NCBI RefSeq assembly: GCF_003065405.1 | Contig: NZ_CP026947.1 | Location: 2,447,303-2,511,302, forward strand | Direction: 5' to 3' | DNA: 64,000 nucleotides | From: Corynebacterium yudongzhengii | GTDB lineage: Bacteria; Actinomycetota; Actinomycetes; Mycobacteriales; Mycobacteriaceae | Notes under the pieces: generated by a model | Told to the model about the DNA's origin: nothing | The model's database searches: none | Seen by the model: the letters and a program-made list of their open reading frames with translations, nothing else | Program-made: the position numbers and the translations under genes | Shown here: piece after piece, positions 1-8,642 of the stretch | How positions within the stretch are numbered: position 1 is the first letter of the stretch | Layout of the letters: each line of letters opens with the position of its first letter

Positions 1-52
1 TGCAATGTTAGTCCCTAACCCTGTGAGCGGGAAACATATTCCGTTTGTTCCC

Positions 53-421
53 CTATTCGATTCCCGCCACGGCGGCTGTGAGGATGTGATTCCACCAACA
101 GCTGCGGCATACCTCGACGAGATGCACGGTCACCGGCTCGTCGACCTCAGAGGCGATCCGCGCGATCTCGTCCTCCTGGCGCGCCGTGCCCGAACGCTTG
201 CCCAGCTTGTCCCCATAGATCCACCGCACCTCATACAGGTCTTCTTCCCCACAGACCGGGCAGGCCCGCTCGACCCGGTAGCCGTGGTAAGCGGCGGCGG
301 TGCGCAGCAGGAAATCGGCGTCGCACACCGCTTCTCGACGAATATGCCCCGCCTTCAGCTGGCGCAGCGTCCGGGCACGCTCCCACCGGTGGGAGACGAC
401 GTGACGGTAGACGAGCGACAT
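53..421 (-). CDS. DUF5318 family protein
   Basis: Small soluble protein (122 aa from the ATG at 421; a GTG at 427 is also possible). It has two cysteine pairs, CPVCGEED near residue 54 and CRSCWWNH near residue 108, which look like a zinc ribbon split by an alpha/beta segment. The pattern VCDADFLLRTAAAYHG...CPVC...VEVCRSCWWNH matches the actinobacterial DUF5318 family, whose mycobacterial member sits near ino1 and the penicillin-binding protein gene ponA1. It is divergent from ino1 with about 140 bp between starts. No biochemical role is known; the zinc binding is inferred. Confidence 0.8.
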   Translation of the reverse strand: MSLVYRHVVSHRWERARTLRQLKAGHIRREAVCDADFLLRTAAAYHGYRVERACPVCGEEDLYEVRWIYGDKLGKRSGTARQEDEIARIASEVDEPVTVHLVEVCRSCWWNHILTAAVAGIE

Positions 422-564
422 GACCACCGAGTGTACGTCCGGATCACCCGCTGGATCGGTTCAGTGGCGCGCGCAGTAGCTTTTCGCCGCGTAGCGGGGC
501 CAAGCTTGTTCACGGTTATCTATTCCAGCTTCGTCCAGCTTCAGAAAGGTTGGAGTTCTTTTCT

Positions 565-1707
565 ATGACTCGCCACACTGTGCGCGCCGCGATCGTCGGC
601 GTCGGCAACTGCGCCACCTCCCTGGTCGAAGGCGTGCAGTTCTACCGCGACGCCGCCGACGACCAGCAGGTGCCGGGGCTCATGCACGTGCGCTTCGGTG
701 ACTACCACATCAGCGACATCGAGTTCGTCGCCGCGTTCGACGTGGATGCCGACAAGGTCGGCAAGGACCTCGCCGACGCGTTGTATAGCTCGCAGAACAG
801 CACGATCCACATCGCCGACGTGCCGGACACCGGCGTGACCGTCCAGCGCGGCCCCACCTACGACGGCCTGGGCACGCACTACCTCGCCTCGGTTGAAGAG
901 TCCGCGGCCGAGCCGGTCGATGTCGCCGCCGCCCTGCGCGAGGCCGACGTCGACGTCGTCGTCTCCTACCTCCCGGTCGGCTCCGAGGAGGCCGACAAGT
1001 ACTACGCCCAGGCGGCCATCGACGCCGGCTGTGCTTTCGTCAACGCCTTGCCGGTGTTCATCGCCTCCGATCCCGCCTGGGCGCAGAAGTTCACCGACGC
1101 CGGCCTGCCCATCATCGGCGACGACATCAAGAGCCAGGTCGGCGCGACGATCACCCACCGGGTGCTCGCGAAGCTCTTCGAGGACCGCGGCGTGCGCCTG
1201 GAGCGCACCATGCAGCTCAACGTCGGCGGCAACATGGACTTTAAGAACATGCTCGATCGCGAGCGCCTGGAGTCGAAGAAGATCTCCAAGACCCAGTCGG
1301 TGACCTCGAACCTCAAGACCTCCCCTTTGGCAGGGCTTATCGACGACCGCAACGTCCACATCGGCCCCTCCGACCACGTGCCGTGGCTGGATGACCGCAA
1401 GTGGGCCTACGTCCGCCTAGAGGGCTCCGCCTTCGGCGAGGTGCCGCTGAACCTGGAGTACAAGCTGGAGGTCTGGGACTCGCCGAACTCGGCGGGCATC
1501 ATCATCGACGCCCTGCGTGCCGCGAAGATCGCGCTCGATCGTGGGGTGGCCGGGCCGGTGACGGCGGCGTCGTCGTACCTGATGAAGTCGCCGCCGGTGC
1601 AGTTGGGTGACGACGAAGCCCGCGCCCACCTGGAGAGCTTCATCGCTGGTAACGAAACAGACGGGGACGACGATAAGGCGTCTGGAGGGAACTTTGCCGA
1701 GTCGTAG
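565..1707 (+). CDS. ino1: inositol-1-phosphate synthase
   Basis: Converts glucose-6-phosphate to myo-inositol-1-phosphate with NAD+, the first step towards phosphatidylinositol, PIMs, lipomannan and mycothiol. The N-terminus carries the Rossmann motif [14 protein letters not shown]; the core [17 protein letters not shown] and later KISKTQSV are typical of the actinobacterial enzyme. The product is 380 aa, slightly longer than the usual 360-370 because of an acidic tail ([14 protein letters not shown]). A TTG at 550 would extend the frame, but GGAG at 552-555 lies 9 nt before the ATG at 565, so that start is chosen. In C. glutamicum the gene is controlled by the LacI-type regulator IpsA; I did not locate a site here. 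Confidence 0.95.
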   Translation: MTRHTVRAAIVGVGNCATSLVEGVQFYRDAADDQQVPGLMHVRFGDYHISDIEFVAAFDVDADKVGKDLADALYSSQNSTIHIADVPDTGVTVQRGPTYDGLGTHYLASVEESAAEPVDVAAALREADVDVVVSYLPVGSEEADKYYAQAAIDAGCAFVNALPVFIASDPAWAQKFTDAGLPIIGDDIKSQVGATITHRVLAKLFEDRGVRLERTMQLNVGGNMDFKNMLDRERLESKKISKTQSVTSNLKTSPLAGLIDDRNVHIGPSDHVPWLDDRKWAYVRLEGSAFGEVPLNLEYKLEVWDSPNSAGIIIDALRAAKIALDRGVAGPVTAASSYLMKSPPVQLGDDEARAHLESFIAGNETDGDDDKASGGNFAES

Positions 1708-1731
1708 TACCTTTAATTACGAAAATTGAAT

Positions 1732-1737
1732 TAGTAT
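1732..1737 (+). promoter_or_regulatory. probable -10 of the MarR gene (leaderless start)
   Basis: TAGTAT lies only 7 nt before the ATG at 1745, inside an AT-rich stretch (about 1710-1737) that stands out from its GC-rich flanks. There is no Shine-Dalgarno in those 7 nt, so transcription probably starts at or next to the ATG, giving a leaderless mRNA. The AT-rich, partly symmetric sequence is also a plausible autoregulatory operator for a MarR protein. No clear -35 was seen. Confidence 0.5.
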
Positions 1738-1744
1738 CGGTCTC

Positions 1745-2200
1745 ATGCCCAAAGACAGTCCGCAGGAGATCGCCCGCGCCATTCGGCCGGCGATGACGAA
1801 ACTGTACGTAACTTACTTCCGAATCGCGGAGCAATCGGACCTGACTGGGCCGCAGTTGTCGATCATGACACGGTTGCGTGAGGAGGGGCCGATGCGTATC
1901 AGCCAGATTGCCCGCGACGAGGGTATTCGCATGCCCACGGCCTCAAATGCCCTGCACCAGTTGGAGCGCCGCGAGCTCGTCACCCGCGTCCGCGATGAGA
2001 AGGACCGCCGCGGCGTGCGCGTCGACCTCACGGAGCTGGGGGAAAGCGAGCTGGAGCGCGTCGGCGCCGAAAGAGTGAACTACCTCGCCGACATGCTCTC
2101 GGCCCTCAATGAGGAGGACCTCGCCCAGTGCGCCGAGTTCGCGGATGTGATCAACCGGCTGGCTGATAGCTATGGGGCACCGGATATTCCCCAGCCATAG
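1745..2200 (+). CDS. malR: MarR-family transcriptional regulator, MalR-like
   Basis: A 151-aa winged-helix repressor. Dimerisation helices flank the wHTH RISQIARDEGIRMPTASNAL (residues about 57-75), and the wing contains DEKDRRGVRVDLT, the usual MarR DxRxxxV/LT signature. It is followed 85 nt downstream by a universal stress protein gene. In C. glutamicum the MarR regulator MalR forms an operon with uspA1 and remodels the cell envelope under stress; this pair matches in order and type, so the name is given by context and is less certain than the family. Confidence 0.75.
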   Translation: MPKDSPQEIARAIRPAMTKLYVTYFRIAEQSDLTGPQLSIMTRLREEGPMRISQIARDEGIRMPTASNALHQLERRELVTRVRDEKDRRGVRVDLTELGESELERVGAERVNYLADMLSALNEEDLAQCAEFADVINRLADSYGAPDIPQP

Positions 2201-2285
2201 GGTAAACGCCAGTAGAGTAGGAGATGGCGTGTAGGTTAAACGCCTGAATACACTATTGCCCTCCGATACCCGAGACCCTTCAGTC

Positions 2286-3305
2286 ATGGCCAAGGATTCC
2301 TCTACTAGTGGCGACGACATCATCGCCGAGCCACGCACCCGTGCCGCCCACACGCCGCTGCGCCTCCTCGTGGCCTGGCAGCCGGGACCCGGCGGCGATG
2401 AAGCCATCAGCACCGCAGCCTGGCTGGCCCGCACCTTGCTGGTGCGCGTGCGCGCGGTGTCCATGATCCTGCGCCTGTGGCCCGCCACCTCGATATCGAA
2501 GCTCGGCTCCGGCTACGACGACTGGCTCGCCGACGAAACGAAGACCTACTCGCGCAAGGTGCGCAAGGCTTTCGCCGAGGCCGGCATCGACAAGGCGCAG
2601 TGGGATAACGAGGTCGCGGTGGTCACCGACGGCCCCAGCGAGAGCGCACTGCTCACCGAGGCGGCGGAGGATTTCGACGCCGACCTGCTTATCGTCGGCT
2701 CCCATACCGCGGCCCCGAAGGGGCGCTTCCTCACTGGTACGACCTCCGACGCCTTGCTGCACTCGTCGACAACCCCTTTGATGCTCGCACCCCGCGCGGT
2801 GAAGCTATCGAAGCGCGGCATCACCCGCGTCAACGTCGCCTACCTCGCCCCCTTCGACGACGCTGACTACAGCCACCAAGAGAGCCAGAGCAACCAGGCC
2901 CTGTACTTCGGTGGCGAACTCGCCGCCCGCTTGGGGGTCAACCTGCGTTTGACCGCCTTCTCCCCCACCGGCTTGAGCGAGAACTTCCCGGACGACCGGA
3001 TCGACTTCACCCGCCAGCTTTCCGACGAATGGGGCGAACAGGCCCTCAGCGTCCTCGACCGGGCGCGGGACATGATCGTCGACCACCTGCCAGATCTGAA
3101 GGTCGACACCGCGCTCGGCTCCGGTGCCGGCTGGTCCGGCGCCATCGACGCGTTGAAGTGGAAGAAGGGTGATCTGCTGACGTTCGGCTCCACCCAGTCC
3201 GGCCCCATCGAGCGCGTCTTCGTCGGCTCGACCGCCGCGCAGTTCATGCAGCACGTCCCGGTCCCGGTCGTCGTGCATCCCTCGCCCGCCGACAGCTGGT
3301 ACTAG
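2286..3305 (+). CDS. uspA1: universal stress protein with two Usp domains
   Basis: 339 aa from the ATG at 2286; a TTG at 2256 would add ten residues. Two tandem alpha/beta Usp domains are visible. The first ends with VGSHTAAPKGRFLTGTTSDAL, fitting the ATP-binding G-2X-G-9X-G-S/T type motif; the second ends with FGSTQSGPIERVFVGSTAAQ, followed by VPVPVVVHPSP. Such tandem proteins are ATP-binding stress factors without a defined reaction. It lies downstream of the MarR gene and probably shares its transcript. Confidence 0.88.
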   Translation: MAKDSSTSGDDIIAEPRTRAAHTPLRLLVAWQPGPGGDEAISTAAWLARTLLVRVRAVSMILRLWPATSISKLGSGYDDWLADETKTYSRKVRKAFAEAGIDKAQWDNEVAVVTDGPSESALLTEAAEDFDADLLIVGSHTAAPKGRFLTGTTSDALLHSSTTPLMLAPRAVKLSKRGITRVNVAYLAPFDDADYSHQESQSNQALYFGGELAARLGVNLRLTAFSPTGLSENFPDDRIDFTRQLSDEWGEQALSVLDRARDMIVDHLPDLKVDTALGSGAGWSGAIDALKWKKGDLLTFGSTQSGPIERVFVGSTAAQFMQHVPVPVVVHPSPADSWY

Positions 3306-3315
3306 ACTCTGCGCC

Positions 3316-3885
3316 ATGTCTCATCGATTCTCCGGCCGCGACAATGGTGACGACGACACGTCCAGCTACCCCCAAGCACCCCTGAACAGCTCCGGCTTCG
3401 GTGCGGGCGGGCGCGAGCACCCAGAGAACGACCTCTCCGACGACGCCGACTACGCCAACCTCTACCGCCCGGAACCGCGAGATTTCGACGAGCTCGCCGA
3501 CCAGGAAGACCCCCTCGTCATCGCAGAGAAGAACCGCCGCTCCTCCAAGCAGGCGTGGCGCTACCTGGCACTGGCCATCCTGAGCTCGCTAGCCTTCGGG
3601 GTCATCCTGCTGGTGGTGATGCGGATGATCGCCGGCGCCGATACCTGCGCAGCTGTCGACGGACGCTTCTTATGCACCGAACAGCTCCAAAAGACCTGGG
3701 CCGTGCTTGTGTCCCTACCGCCGATCGCCTTCCTCTTCGGCTGCATGGCACTCTTGCTGCGCAAGCTCAACGCATACCTGCGCTGGCGGCCCTGGATGGG
3801 AGTGTTCTGGGTGCTGGTCGTGTTCACGATGTGGGTGCTGCTCACCACCGTCCAAGTCTGGCTCGCTGAAGGGCCTGCGCTGTAG
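3316..3885 (+). CDS. membrane protein with disordered N-terminus, unknown function
   Basis: 189 aa. Residues 1-75 are hydrophilic and acidic (Asp, Glu, Ser, Pro), then three predicted transmembrane helices: YLALAILSSLAFGVILLVVM, WAVLVSLPPIAFLFGCMALL and MGVFWVLVVFTMWVLLTTVQ. A short loop between the first two holds two cysteines (TCAAVDGRFLC) that would face outside and may pair. It starts 10 nt after the stress-protein gene and is probably in the same operon. Similar small membrane proteins occur at this position in corynebacteria; I do not know a function. Confidence 0.75.
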   Translation: MSHRFSGRDNGDDDTSSYPQAPLNSSGFGAGGREHPENDLSDDADYANLYRPEPRDFDELADQEDPLVIAEKNRRSSKQAWRYLALAILSSLAFGVILLVVMRMIAGADTCAAVDGRFLCTEQLQKTWAVLVSLPPIAFLFGCMALLLRKLNAYLRWRPWMGVFWVLVVFTMWVLLTTVQVWLAEGPAL

Positions 3886-4041
3886 CGCTGTGCTGTTGTG
3901 GTTGCGGTTTGTTGGTGGCACTTCTCCGGCAAGACGGTTTCGGCAGTTTCCTGGTAGTTTCCGGATAGTTGGTAAAGCGATCCGACTCCGGCTGGCTCTT
4001 CCCAGCCTCGGCGGCGGAGCAGGCTCCCGAACTCTCAGCTG

Positions 4042-4056
4042 CCCCCCCCCCCCCCC
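4042..4056 (+). repeat. C15 homopolymer
   Basis: Fifteen consecutive cytosines in the gene-free interval between 3886 and 4902. No convincing reading frame spans it. Tracts of this length are prone to slippage in replication and to miscalling in sequencing, so its exact length is uncertain. Confidence 0.9.
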
Positions 4057-4106
4057 GAGCGCGGCGGCACCAGTGCTCGTCGCACGGCGAAGGTGTGTCC
4101 CGCATG

Positions 4107-4621
4107 CCTATGAGTTTTTCGGATTCCATTGATTTTCGGTTACACACGTGCGTAAAGCTTTCAACCCGTACTTTGTGTCGGCAGAGTGAGCCTAGGGCTG
4201 TTCTGGTTGTGGGGGTCGTTGCGATGGCCTTGTGAAGGTGAAGGGTGAGGGAGTTCGACCCTGTTTTACGCACGTGCGTAAAAAGTAGAGGCCTCAGGTG
4301 ACAATGTGGCTCGTATACCTATGAGTGCCCCGGGATTCATAGATTTCCGATTACGCACGTGCGTAAAAATCCCGGTCCGCACTGTGCGGCGGCATAGGGA
4401 ATCTGGGACTGTTCTGCTTGCGGGGTCGTTGCGGTGGCCCAGTTGGGTCGAAGGACCGAGCGACTCCGATAACCGAACCTATGAGTTCATCGGGATTCAT
4501 CGATTGCTAATTACGCACGTGCGTAAAAGCAAGGCTCGACCCCGTAACCCCAACAGCGCGTCCTCGTATACCTATGAGTTCTCCGGGATCCATTGGATCC
4601 GGATTACGCACGTGCGTAAAA
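4107..4621 (+). repeat. array of four CCTATGAG-N25-TTACGCACGTGCGTAA modules
   Basis: Four direct copies start at 4107, 4318, 4478 and 4571. In each, CCTATGAGT is followed by a partly conserved spacer (consensus near CCGGGATTCATTGATT) and then the 16-bp palindrome TTACGCACGTGCGTAA (4140-4155 with one change, 4351-4366, 4511-4526, 4604-4619). The offset from box to palindrome is exactly 33 bp every time. Tails of units 1 and 2 also match (GGGACTGTTCTG..., GGGTCGTTGCG...). Apparent ORFs here only translate the repeats (for example FRLRTCVK, ITHVRK). This array fills most of the 1-kb interval from 3886 to 4902; 3886-4106 otherwise holds only the C15 tract. Confidence 0.85.
4266..4281. repeat. solitary TTACGCACGTGCGTAA palindrome
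   Basis: A perfect copy of the palindrome lying between array units 1 and 2. It lacks the CCTATGAG box 33 bp upstream, so the palindrome can occur separately from the full module. It is extended symmetrically by T and A runs (TTTTACGCACGTGCGTAAAA). Confidence 0.85.
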
Positions 4622-4904
4622 CCACTCATCCGCACTATGCCGCGGCATAGACGCGTAGATGGTGTTTCTTCACCTAGCCCAGCAGCCCAAGACGGCGATC
4701 CAGCAATTCTTTTCCGGCTGACCGCCACGATGCGAGAAACACTCCAGCAAGCACATTCCGGTAAGAAAAACTCCGCGGGGCCACACGCCGTGAAATCAGG
4801 CGTATCGCCGGAGCCTCTGTGTACCCAAGAAGAATTCCCCTCCATATGGCCGACACAGGAAACATCAAACCCTGGGATCTCCGCATCAGAGATGCGAAGG
4901 GGCT

Positions 4905-5848
4905 AGGGCGTGTCTGACAATTGAGGGAAGCGTGGCATGGGACCCTGGCTCCCGTGTCGCGTTTTCACATGTTGAGTGATGCCCAGTGGGAGATGGTCGA
5001 AGAGCTTCTGCCCCGTCGCACGGGGAGAAAAGGCCGACCGTTCTCCGATCCCCGGCAGATGCTCGAGGCCATCCTCTACCGCCTTCGGGCAGGGATCGCG
5101 CGGCGTGACCTGCCCGCCTGCTTCGGGTCCTGGCAGACGGTCTACACCTGGCACAACCGGATGGCCAAGGACGGACACCTCGGACGTGATCCTTCAGCGA
5201 CTTCCTACACAGGCCGATACGGAAGACCTGATCGACTGGTCGGTGTCGGTGGACTTTGACGATCACCCGGGCCCATCAGCACGCCACGAACATCACGCGG
5301 GTCACAGGGGGCTTTGTCGAATTACAACAACCCGCTGGCCGAGCCGCCTGATCACGCGGTCGGCCGATCACGGGGTGGTCTGTCTACCAAGGTCCACGCC
5401 CTGGTCGACGGCCACGGCATGCCCCTGACCATGATCGTCACTGCGGGCCACCGCGGTGACTGCCCGGTGCTGATCCCGTTGTTGAAACGCCTGCGGATGC
5501 CCGGGACGGTGGGCCGACCGCGCACCCGGCCCGATGAACTGCGCGCGGATAGGGCGTATGCATCGAAGGCTGTGCACAGGTATCTGCGCGAGCACAAGAT
5601 CACGGCGACGATCCCGGAGAAAAAGGACGTGATCGCCGCCCGGAAGCGGAAAGGCTCGAAGGGTGGGCGTCCACCGACGTTCGATGCGCAGTCCTACAAG
5701 GGCTGCAACGTGGTGGAACGGTTTTCGGCAACCTCAAGCAGTGGCGGGGTGTGGCAACCCGGTACGACAAGCTCGCGGTTGTCTACCGGGCCGGCGTGAT
5801 GACTATCGCCGTCATGACCTAGCTGAAGAAATTGTCAGACACGCCCTA
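4905..5848 (+). mobile_element. IS5-family element (IS427-like group), decayed
   Basis: About 0.94 kb bounded by perfect 20-bp inverted repeats: CTAGGGCGTGTCTGACAATT at 4903-4922 and its complement at 5830-5849. The outermost CTAG/TA is probably target sequence duplicated on insertion, as is usual in this group. Inside is one transposase reading frame broken by several frameshifts. Element length and end type fit the IS5/IS427 group, whose members usually encode the transposase in two overlapping frames. The intact ends mean it could still be mobilised in trans. Confidence 0.85.
4969..5822 (+). pseudogene. IS5-family transposase, multiply frameshifted
   Basis: Starts at MLSDAQWEMVEELLPRR (the DUF4096-type N-terminal domain). 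The homologous reading then moves to a second frame near 5185 (VILQRLPTQADTEDLIDWSV), to a third near 5260 (TITRAHQHATNITRV), back to the first at about 5314 (LSNYNNPLAEPPDHAVGRSR), and shifts again near 5720 (VFGNLKQWRGVATRYDKLAV) before ending TIAVMT at 5820-5822. One programmed shift is normal for the group, but four shifts indicate decay. The DDE region (DRAYASKAVHRYL; NVVER) is recognisable. Confidence 0.85.
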
Positions 5849-5849
5849 G

Positions 5850-6170
5850 GGGTGCTACCAGGTAGCCGGAACCCTAGCACCCACCACACGGACACCCGCT
5901 ATCACCTACCCCGAACCAACATGCGGGGTGCCGATTACATTTTCGAAAGTGTTCAGGAGCACTGCGCTGGCCTAAAGGTGCCTCCTCGAGGCTTGTGTGC
6001 GAGCGCGGGACGTTGAGGATCCACGTGAACGGCTAGTGTATTTACACTGCTAGTAGCCTTTCTACCGGCGTTCCCACCCCCGGCTTTTACCCCCGTCGGG
6101 GGTCAGTGTCCACCCCATATTCTAGTGTACAAACCACATCGAACACATGAACTAATACCGGGGGTTATTC
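5850..6170. other. intergenic region with inverted repeat upstream of the DUF222 gene
   Basis: No convincing gene in these 321 bp. A 14-bp inverted repeat AGTGTATTTACACT lies at 6035-6048 within the larger CTAG-bounded sequence 6033-6053, and a related half (TCTAGTGTAC) occurs near 6121-6130. A G-rich ribosome-binding site (CCGGGGG) precedes the ATG at 6171. The inverted repeat could be an operator or promoter element; no regulator can be named. Confidence 0.5.
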
Positions 6171-7634
6171 ATGGACGACCACACCAACCTCACCAACGAC
6201 GAACTCCTCGACCGCATCACCACCGCCTACGCCATGATGCAACACCACAAAGCCCAATTCCTCCTCGCACTCGCCGTCTTTGATGCCCGCGAACTTGCCC
6301 GTCTAGCCGGGGCACCGACTACCGCGGACTGGATGACACGTGCCCTTGATATCGCACCGACTACCGCCTACGACTACTTAAGAGTCGCACGCTTGTTGTT
6401 GGAGTTCGCGTATGTGGCGAAATCCTTCGAAGACGGCAAAATCACCTACTCCACCGTCCGCCTGTTAAGCAGCTATTTGAACAAAGACAACGAAATCGAG
6501 TTGCTCTTGTTGGCGGAGGAGTATTCCTACCGGGAACTCGAACGCATCCTCATGACCCGAAGAGACAACCGGAACAACGATGCCCCTAGGAAAAATACGT
6601 TTAAGATATGGGTTGATAAACACAACGGGCGTATCCGGTTCTCCGGTGATCTGGATCCGATGTTGGGGGCGAAGTTCATGGCGGCGTTGAAAATCGGGGA
6701 ACTCGCCAACCTCGTCGACCTCGATGACATCGACCCCGAAGTCTTCAGCGACGATGAACGCTTGGGTGAAGAGTTAGCGAAAGCAGAAGCTGAAGCCCTC
6801 GCCGCCGAAGACGGGGCAGAATCCGTTCCGGTTGCCGAGGTCATCGACGATGCCGGTGAGAAGGGCGAGGCCTCTGGTGCTGCCACCGGTGACGCTGACG
6901 CTGATGGTGTTGACGCTGATGGTGCCGGCGCTGATGGTGACGGTGATTCAGAGACAAGGCGGGTAGCGTCGGTCAGTGGGTATGGCAGGACGAGTGCCTC
7001 GCAGTTGTTGCCCGCACTTTTGGGGTTAATCAATATTGCCCGCTCCTCGCCGGTGAATAAGCGTCGAGCCCCGGGTACTCAGGTGCATTTGATTCAGACC
7101 GAGGATGGGCAGTCTATTTTGCCGGGTCTTCCGGTTCCTAGTGAAAAGGCGTTGAGTGCGGAGGTCATTAATGGTGAGTTGCGGGATCATTTCTTAGATA
7201 CCCAGGGTGTGCCGTTGATGATGACGACGAAACGCAGGTTTGTCTCCGATGCGCAGGCGTTGGCGATTTTGGTGCGCTGGGGGATGCAGTGTGCGGCTCC
7301 GGGGTGTCGCCATACGCAGTTTATGGAGTTTCATCATGTGCATCCGTGGTCGATGGATGGGAAGACGAAACCGGATAATATGGCACCGTTGTGTGGTTTT
7401 TGTCACGCGTTGGTGACGGCGGGGTTGTTGGAGCTTGTGCCTGCAAGCTCTGGTGTGTGGTTGTTTCGGTATCGCACGGGTGAGGTGTATGCCTCGAAGG
7501 CGCGTCGTTTGCCGATGAAACAGCTGGGGGAGGCGTCGTGTTTGGATGAGCCGGTGGAGGTGCCGACCGTGGTGGAGGTGTTGGAGGATGGGGCATTGAG
7601 TTTCGATGATTCGGATACCATCAACGCGGACTAA
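6171..7634 (+). CDS. DUF222 / HNH endonuclease-domain protein
   Basis: 487 aa. Residues about 5-190 form a DUF222 (13E12-repeat type) helical domain; residues about 210-265 are an acidic Asp/Glu/Gly/Ala linker; the C-terminal part holds an HNH nuclease motif with CAAPGCRHTQFMEFHHVHPW, then NMAPLCGFCH, the Cys pairs probably holding zinc. The family is abundant in actinobacteria and often lies beside mobile or repetitive DNA, but its biology is unproven. Codon choice changes inside the gene: the first third prefers C-ending codons, the last half T- or G-ending ones, and both are less GC-rich than neighbouring housekeeping genes, suggesting transfer and recombination. It is flanked by the IS5 remnant and by a long palindrome. 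Confidence 0.88.
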   Translation: MDDHTNLTNDELLDRITTAYAMMQHHKAQFLLALAVFDARELARLAGAPTTADWMTRALDIAPTTAYDYLRVARLLLEFAYVAKSFEDGKITYSTVRLLSSYLNKDNEIELLLLAEEYSYRELERILMTRRDNRNNDAPRKNTFKIWVDKHNGRIRFSGDLDPMLGAKFMAALKIGELANLVDLDDIDPEVFSDDERLGEELAKAEAEALAAEDGAESVPVAEVIDDAGEKGEASGAATGDADADGVDADGAGADGDGDSETRRVASVSGYGRTSASQLLPALLGLINIARSSPVNKRRAPGTQVHLIQTEDGQSILPGLPVPSEKALSAEVINGELRDHFLDTQGVPLMMTTKRRFVSDAQALAILVRWGMQCAAPGCRHTQFMEFHHVHPWSMDGKTKPDNMAPLCGFCHALVTAGLLELVPASSGVWLFRYRTGEVYASKARRLPMKQLGEASCLDEPVEVPTVVEVLEDGALSFDDSDTINAD

Positions 7635-7664
7635 CCCCAAGGGCCTCCCGGGGCCGGACCTTCG

Positions 7665-7690
7665 GTCATTACGCACATGCGTAATGACCC
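7665..7690. repeat. 26-bp palindrome containing TTACGCACATGCGTAA
   Basis: GGTCATTACG...CGTAATGACC centred on CACATG, the same family as the 4.1-4.6 kb palindromes (one central change). It lies between the convergent DUF222 and trhO stop codons, where it could form a bidirectional transcription stop, although there is no U-tract. Confidence 0.75.
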
Positions 7691-7710
7691 CGAGCACCAC
7701 CGCCGCGCTC

Positions 7711-8631
7711 TTAGCCCTGCGCGGCCAGCCGCGCGGCCACCTCGGCACAGTCGGCTCGGCCGCAGTGGGCGGTGGCGGTGTGTGACGCGCAGTCGTCGCA
7801 AAGCAACACCTGCTTGCGGCAGGTGTCTTCGTTGATGCAATTGTGGAAGGTGTTCGTCGGCGCCGCGCAGTGCACGCAGTGGCCAAGCTGGGCGGCGTCG
7901 CCGTCGCCGAACTCCATGTGCATCCGCTTGTCGAAGACATACAGCGAACCCTCCCATAAGCCCTGGTTGCCGTACTTTTCGCCGTAACGGACGATGCCGC
8001 CGTCGATCTGGTAGACCTCCTCGAACCCGCGGTTTTTCATCAGCGAGCTCAGCACCTCGCAGCGGATCCCGCCGGTGCAGTAGGAGACGACGGGCTTGTC
8101 TTTCATCCAGTCGTACTTGCCGGAGTCGAGCTCGGCGATGAAGTCGCGGGTCGTCTCGACATCCGGCACCACCGCGTTACGGAAGCGTCCGATCTCGGCT
8201 TCCATGGAGTTGCGGCCGTCGAAAAACACGACGTCGTCACCACGCTTATCGACGAGCTCGTGCACCTCCTCCGGGCTCAAGTGCTCACCGCCACCGACCA
8301 CGCCGTGGGAATCGACCTCGAGTTCTTCGGGCGCGCCGAAGGCCACGATCTCCTCGCGCACCTTCACCGAAAGGCGCGGGAAGTCCTCGGCGGAGCCTTC
8401 CGACCATTTGAACTCCATCGGCTTGAAACCGGGGTAGTCGCGGGTCTTTTTGATGTAACGCTTGCAGGCGTCGATGTCGCCGCCGACGGTGCCGTTGATG
8501 CCGTGGCGCGAGATGAGGATACGGCCTTTGAGCCCGAGCGATTCGCAGAGGTCACGCTGCCAGAGCATGACGGCCTGCGGGTCCGCGATCGGGGTGAACT
8601 GGTAGTACAGAAGAATCTTGCTGATACCCAC
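7711..8631 (-). CDS. trhO: tRNA uridine(34) hydroxylase, rhodanese-domain (TrhO/YceA)
   Basis: 306 aa from a GTG at 8631; the frame is open further but homology begins at [13 protein letters not shown]. TrhO-type proteins hydroxylate U34 of certain tRNAs, the first step to 5-methoxy/carboxymethoxyuridine, using O2. An N-terminal acylphosphatase-like domain ([16 protein letters not shown]) is followed by a rhodanese domain with the active loop CTGGIRCE near residue 180 and a Cys-rich C-terminus ([18 protein letters not shown]) that probably binds zinc. It starts 11 nt after the response-regulator stop, so it may be co-transcribed with the two-component cluster, though a functional link is doubtful. 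Confidence 0.9.
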   Translation of the reverse strand: MGISKILLYYQFTPIADPQAVMLWQRDLCESLGLKGRILISRHGINGTVGGDIDACKRYIKKTRDYPGFKPMEFKWSEGSAEDFPRLSVKVREEIVAFGAPEELEVDSHGVVGGGEHLSPEEVHELVDKRGDDVVFFDGRNSMEAEIGRFRNAVVPDVETTRDFIAELDSGKYDWMKDKPVVSYCTGGIRCEVLSSLMKNRGFEEVYQIDGGIVRYGEKYGNQGLWEGSLYVFDKRMHMEFGDGDAAQLGHCVHCAAPTNTFHNCINEDTCRKQVLLCDDCASHTATAHCGRADCAEVAARLAAQG

Positions 8632-8642
8632 GTGCAGTGACT

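Noticed and set aside
5..568. 187-codon plus-strand ORF over the DUF5318 gene
   Set aside because: Composition is that of an antisense shadow; the minus-strand frame has conserved Cys pairs and family similarity.
4306..4906. Overlapping ORFs in the repeat array (about 110 codons)
   Set aside because: They only translate the repeated modules; similar peptides appear in more than one frame and on both strands because the DNA is palindromic.
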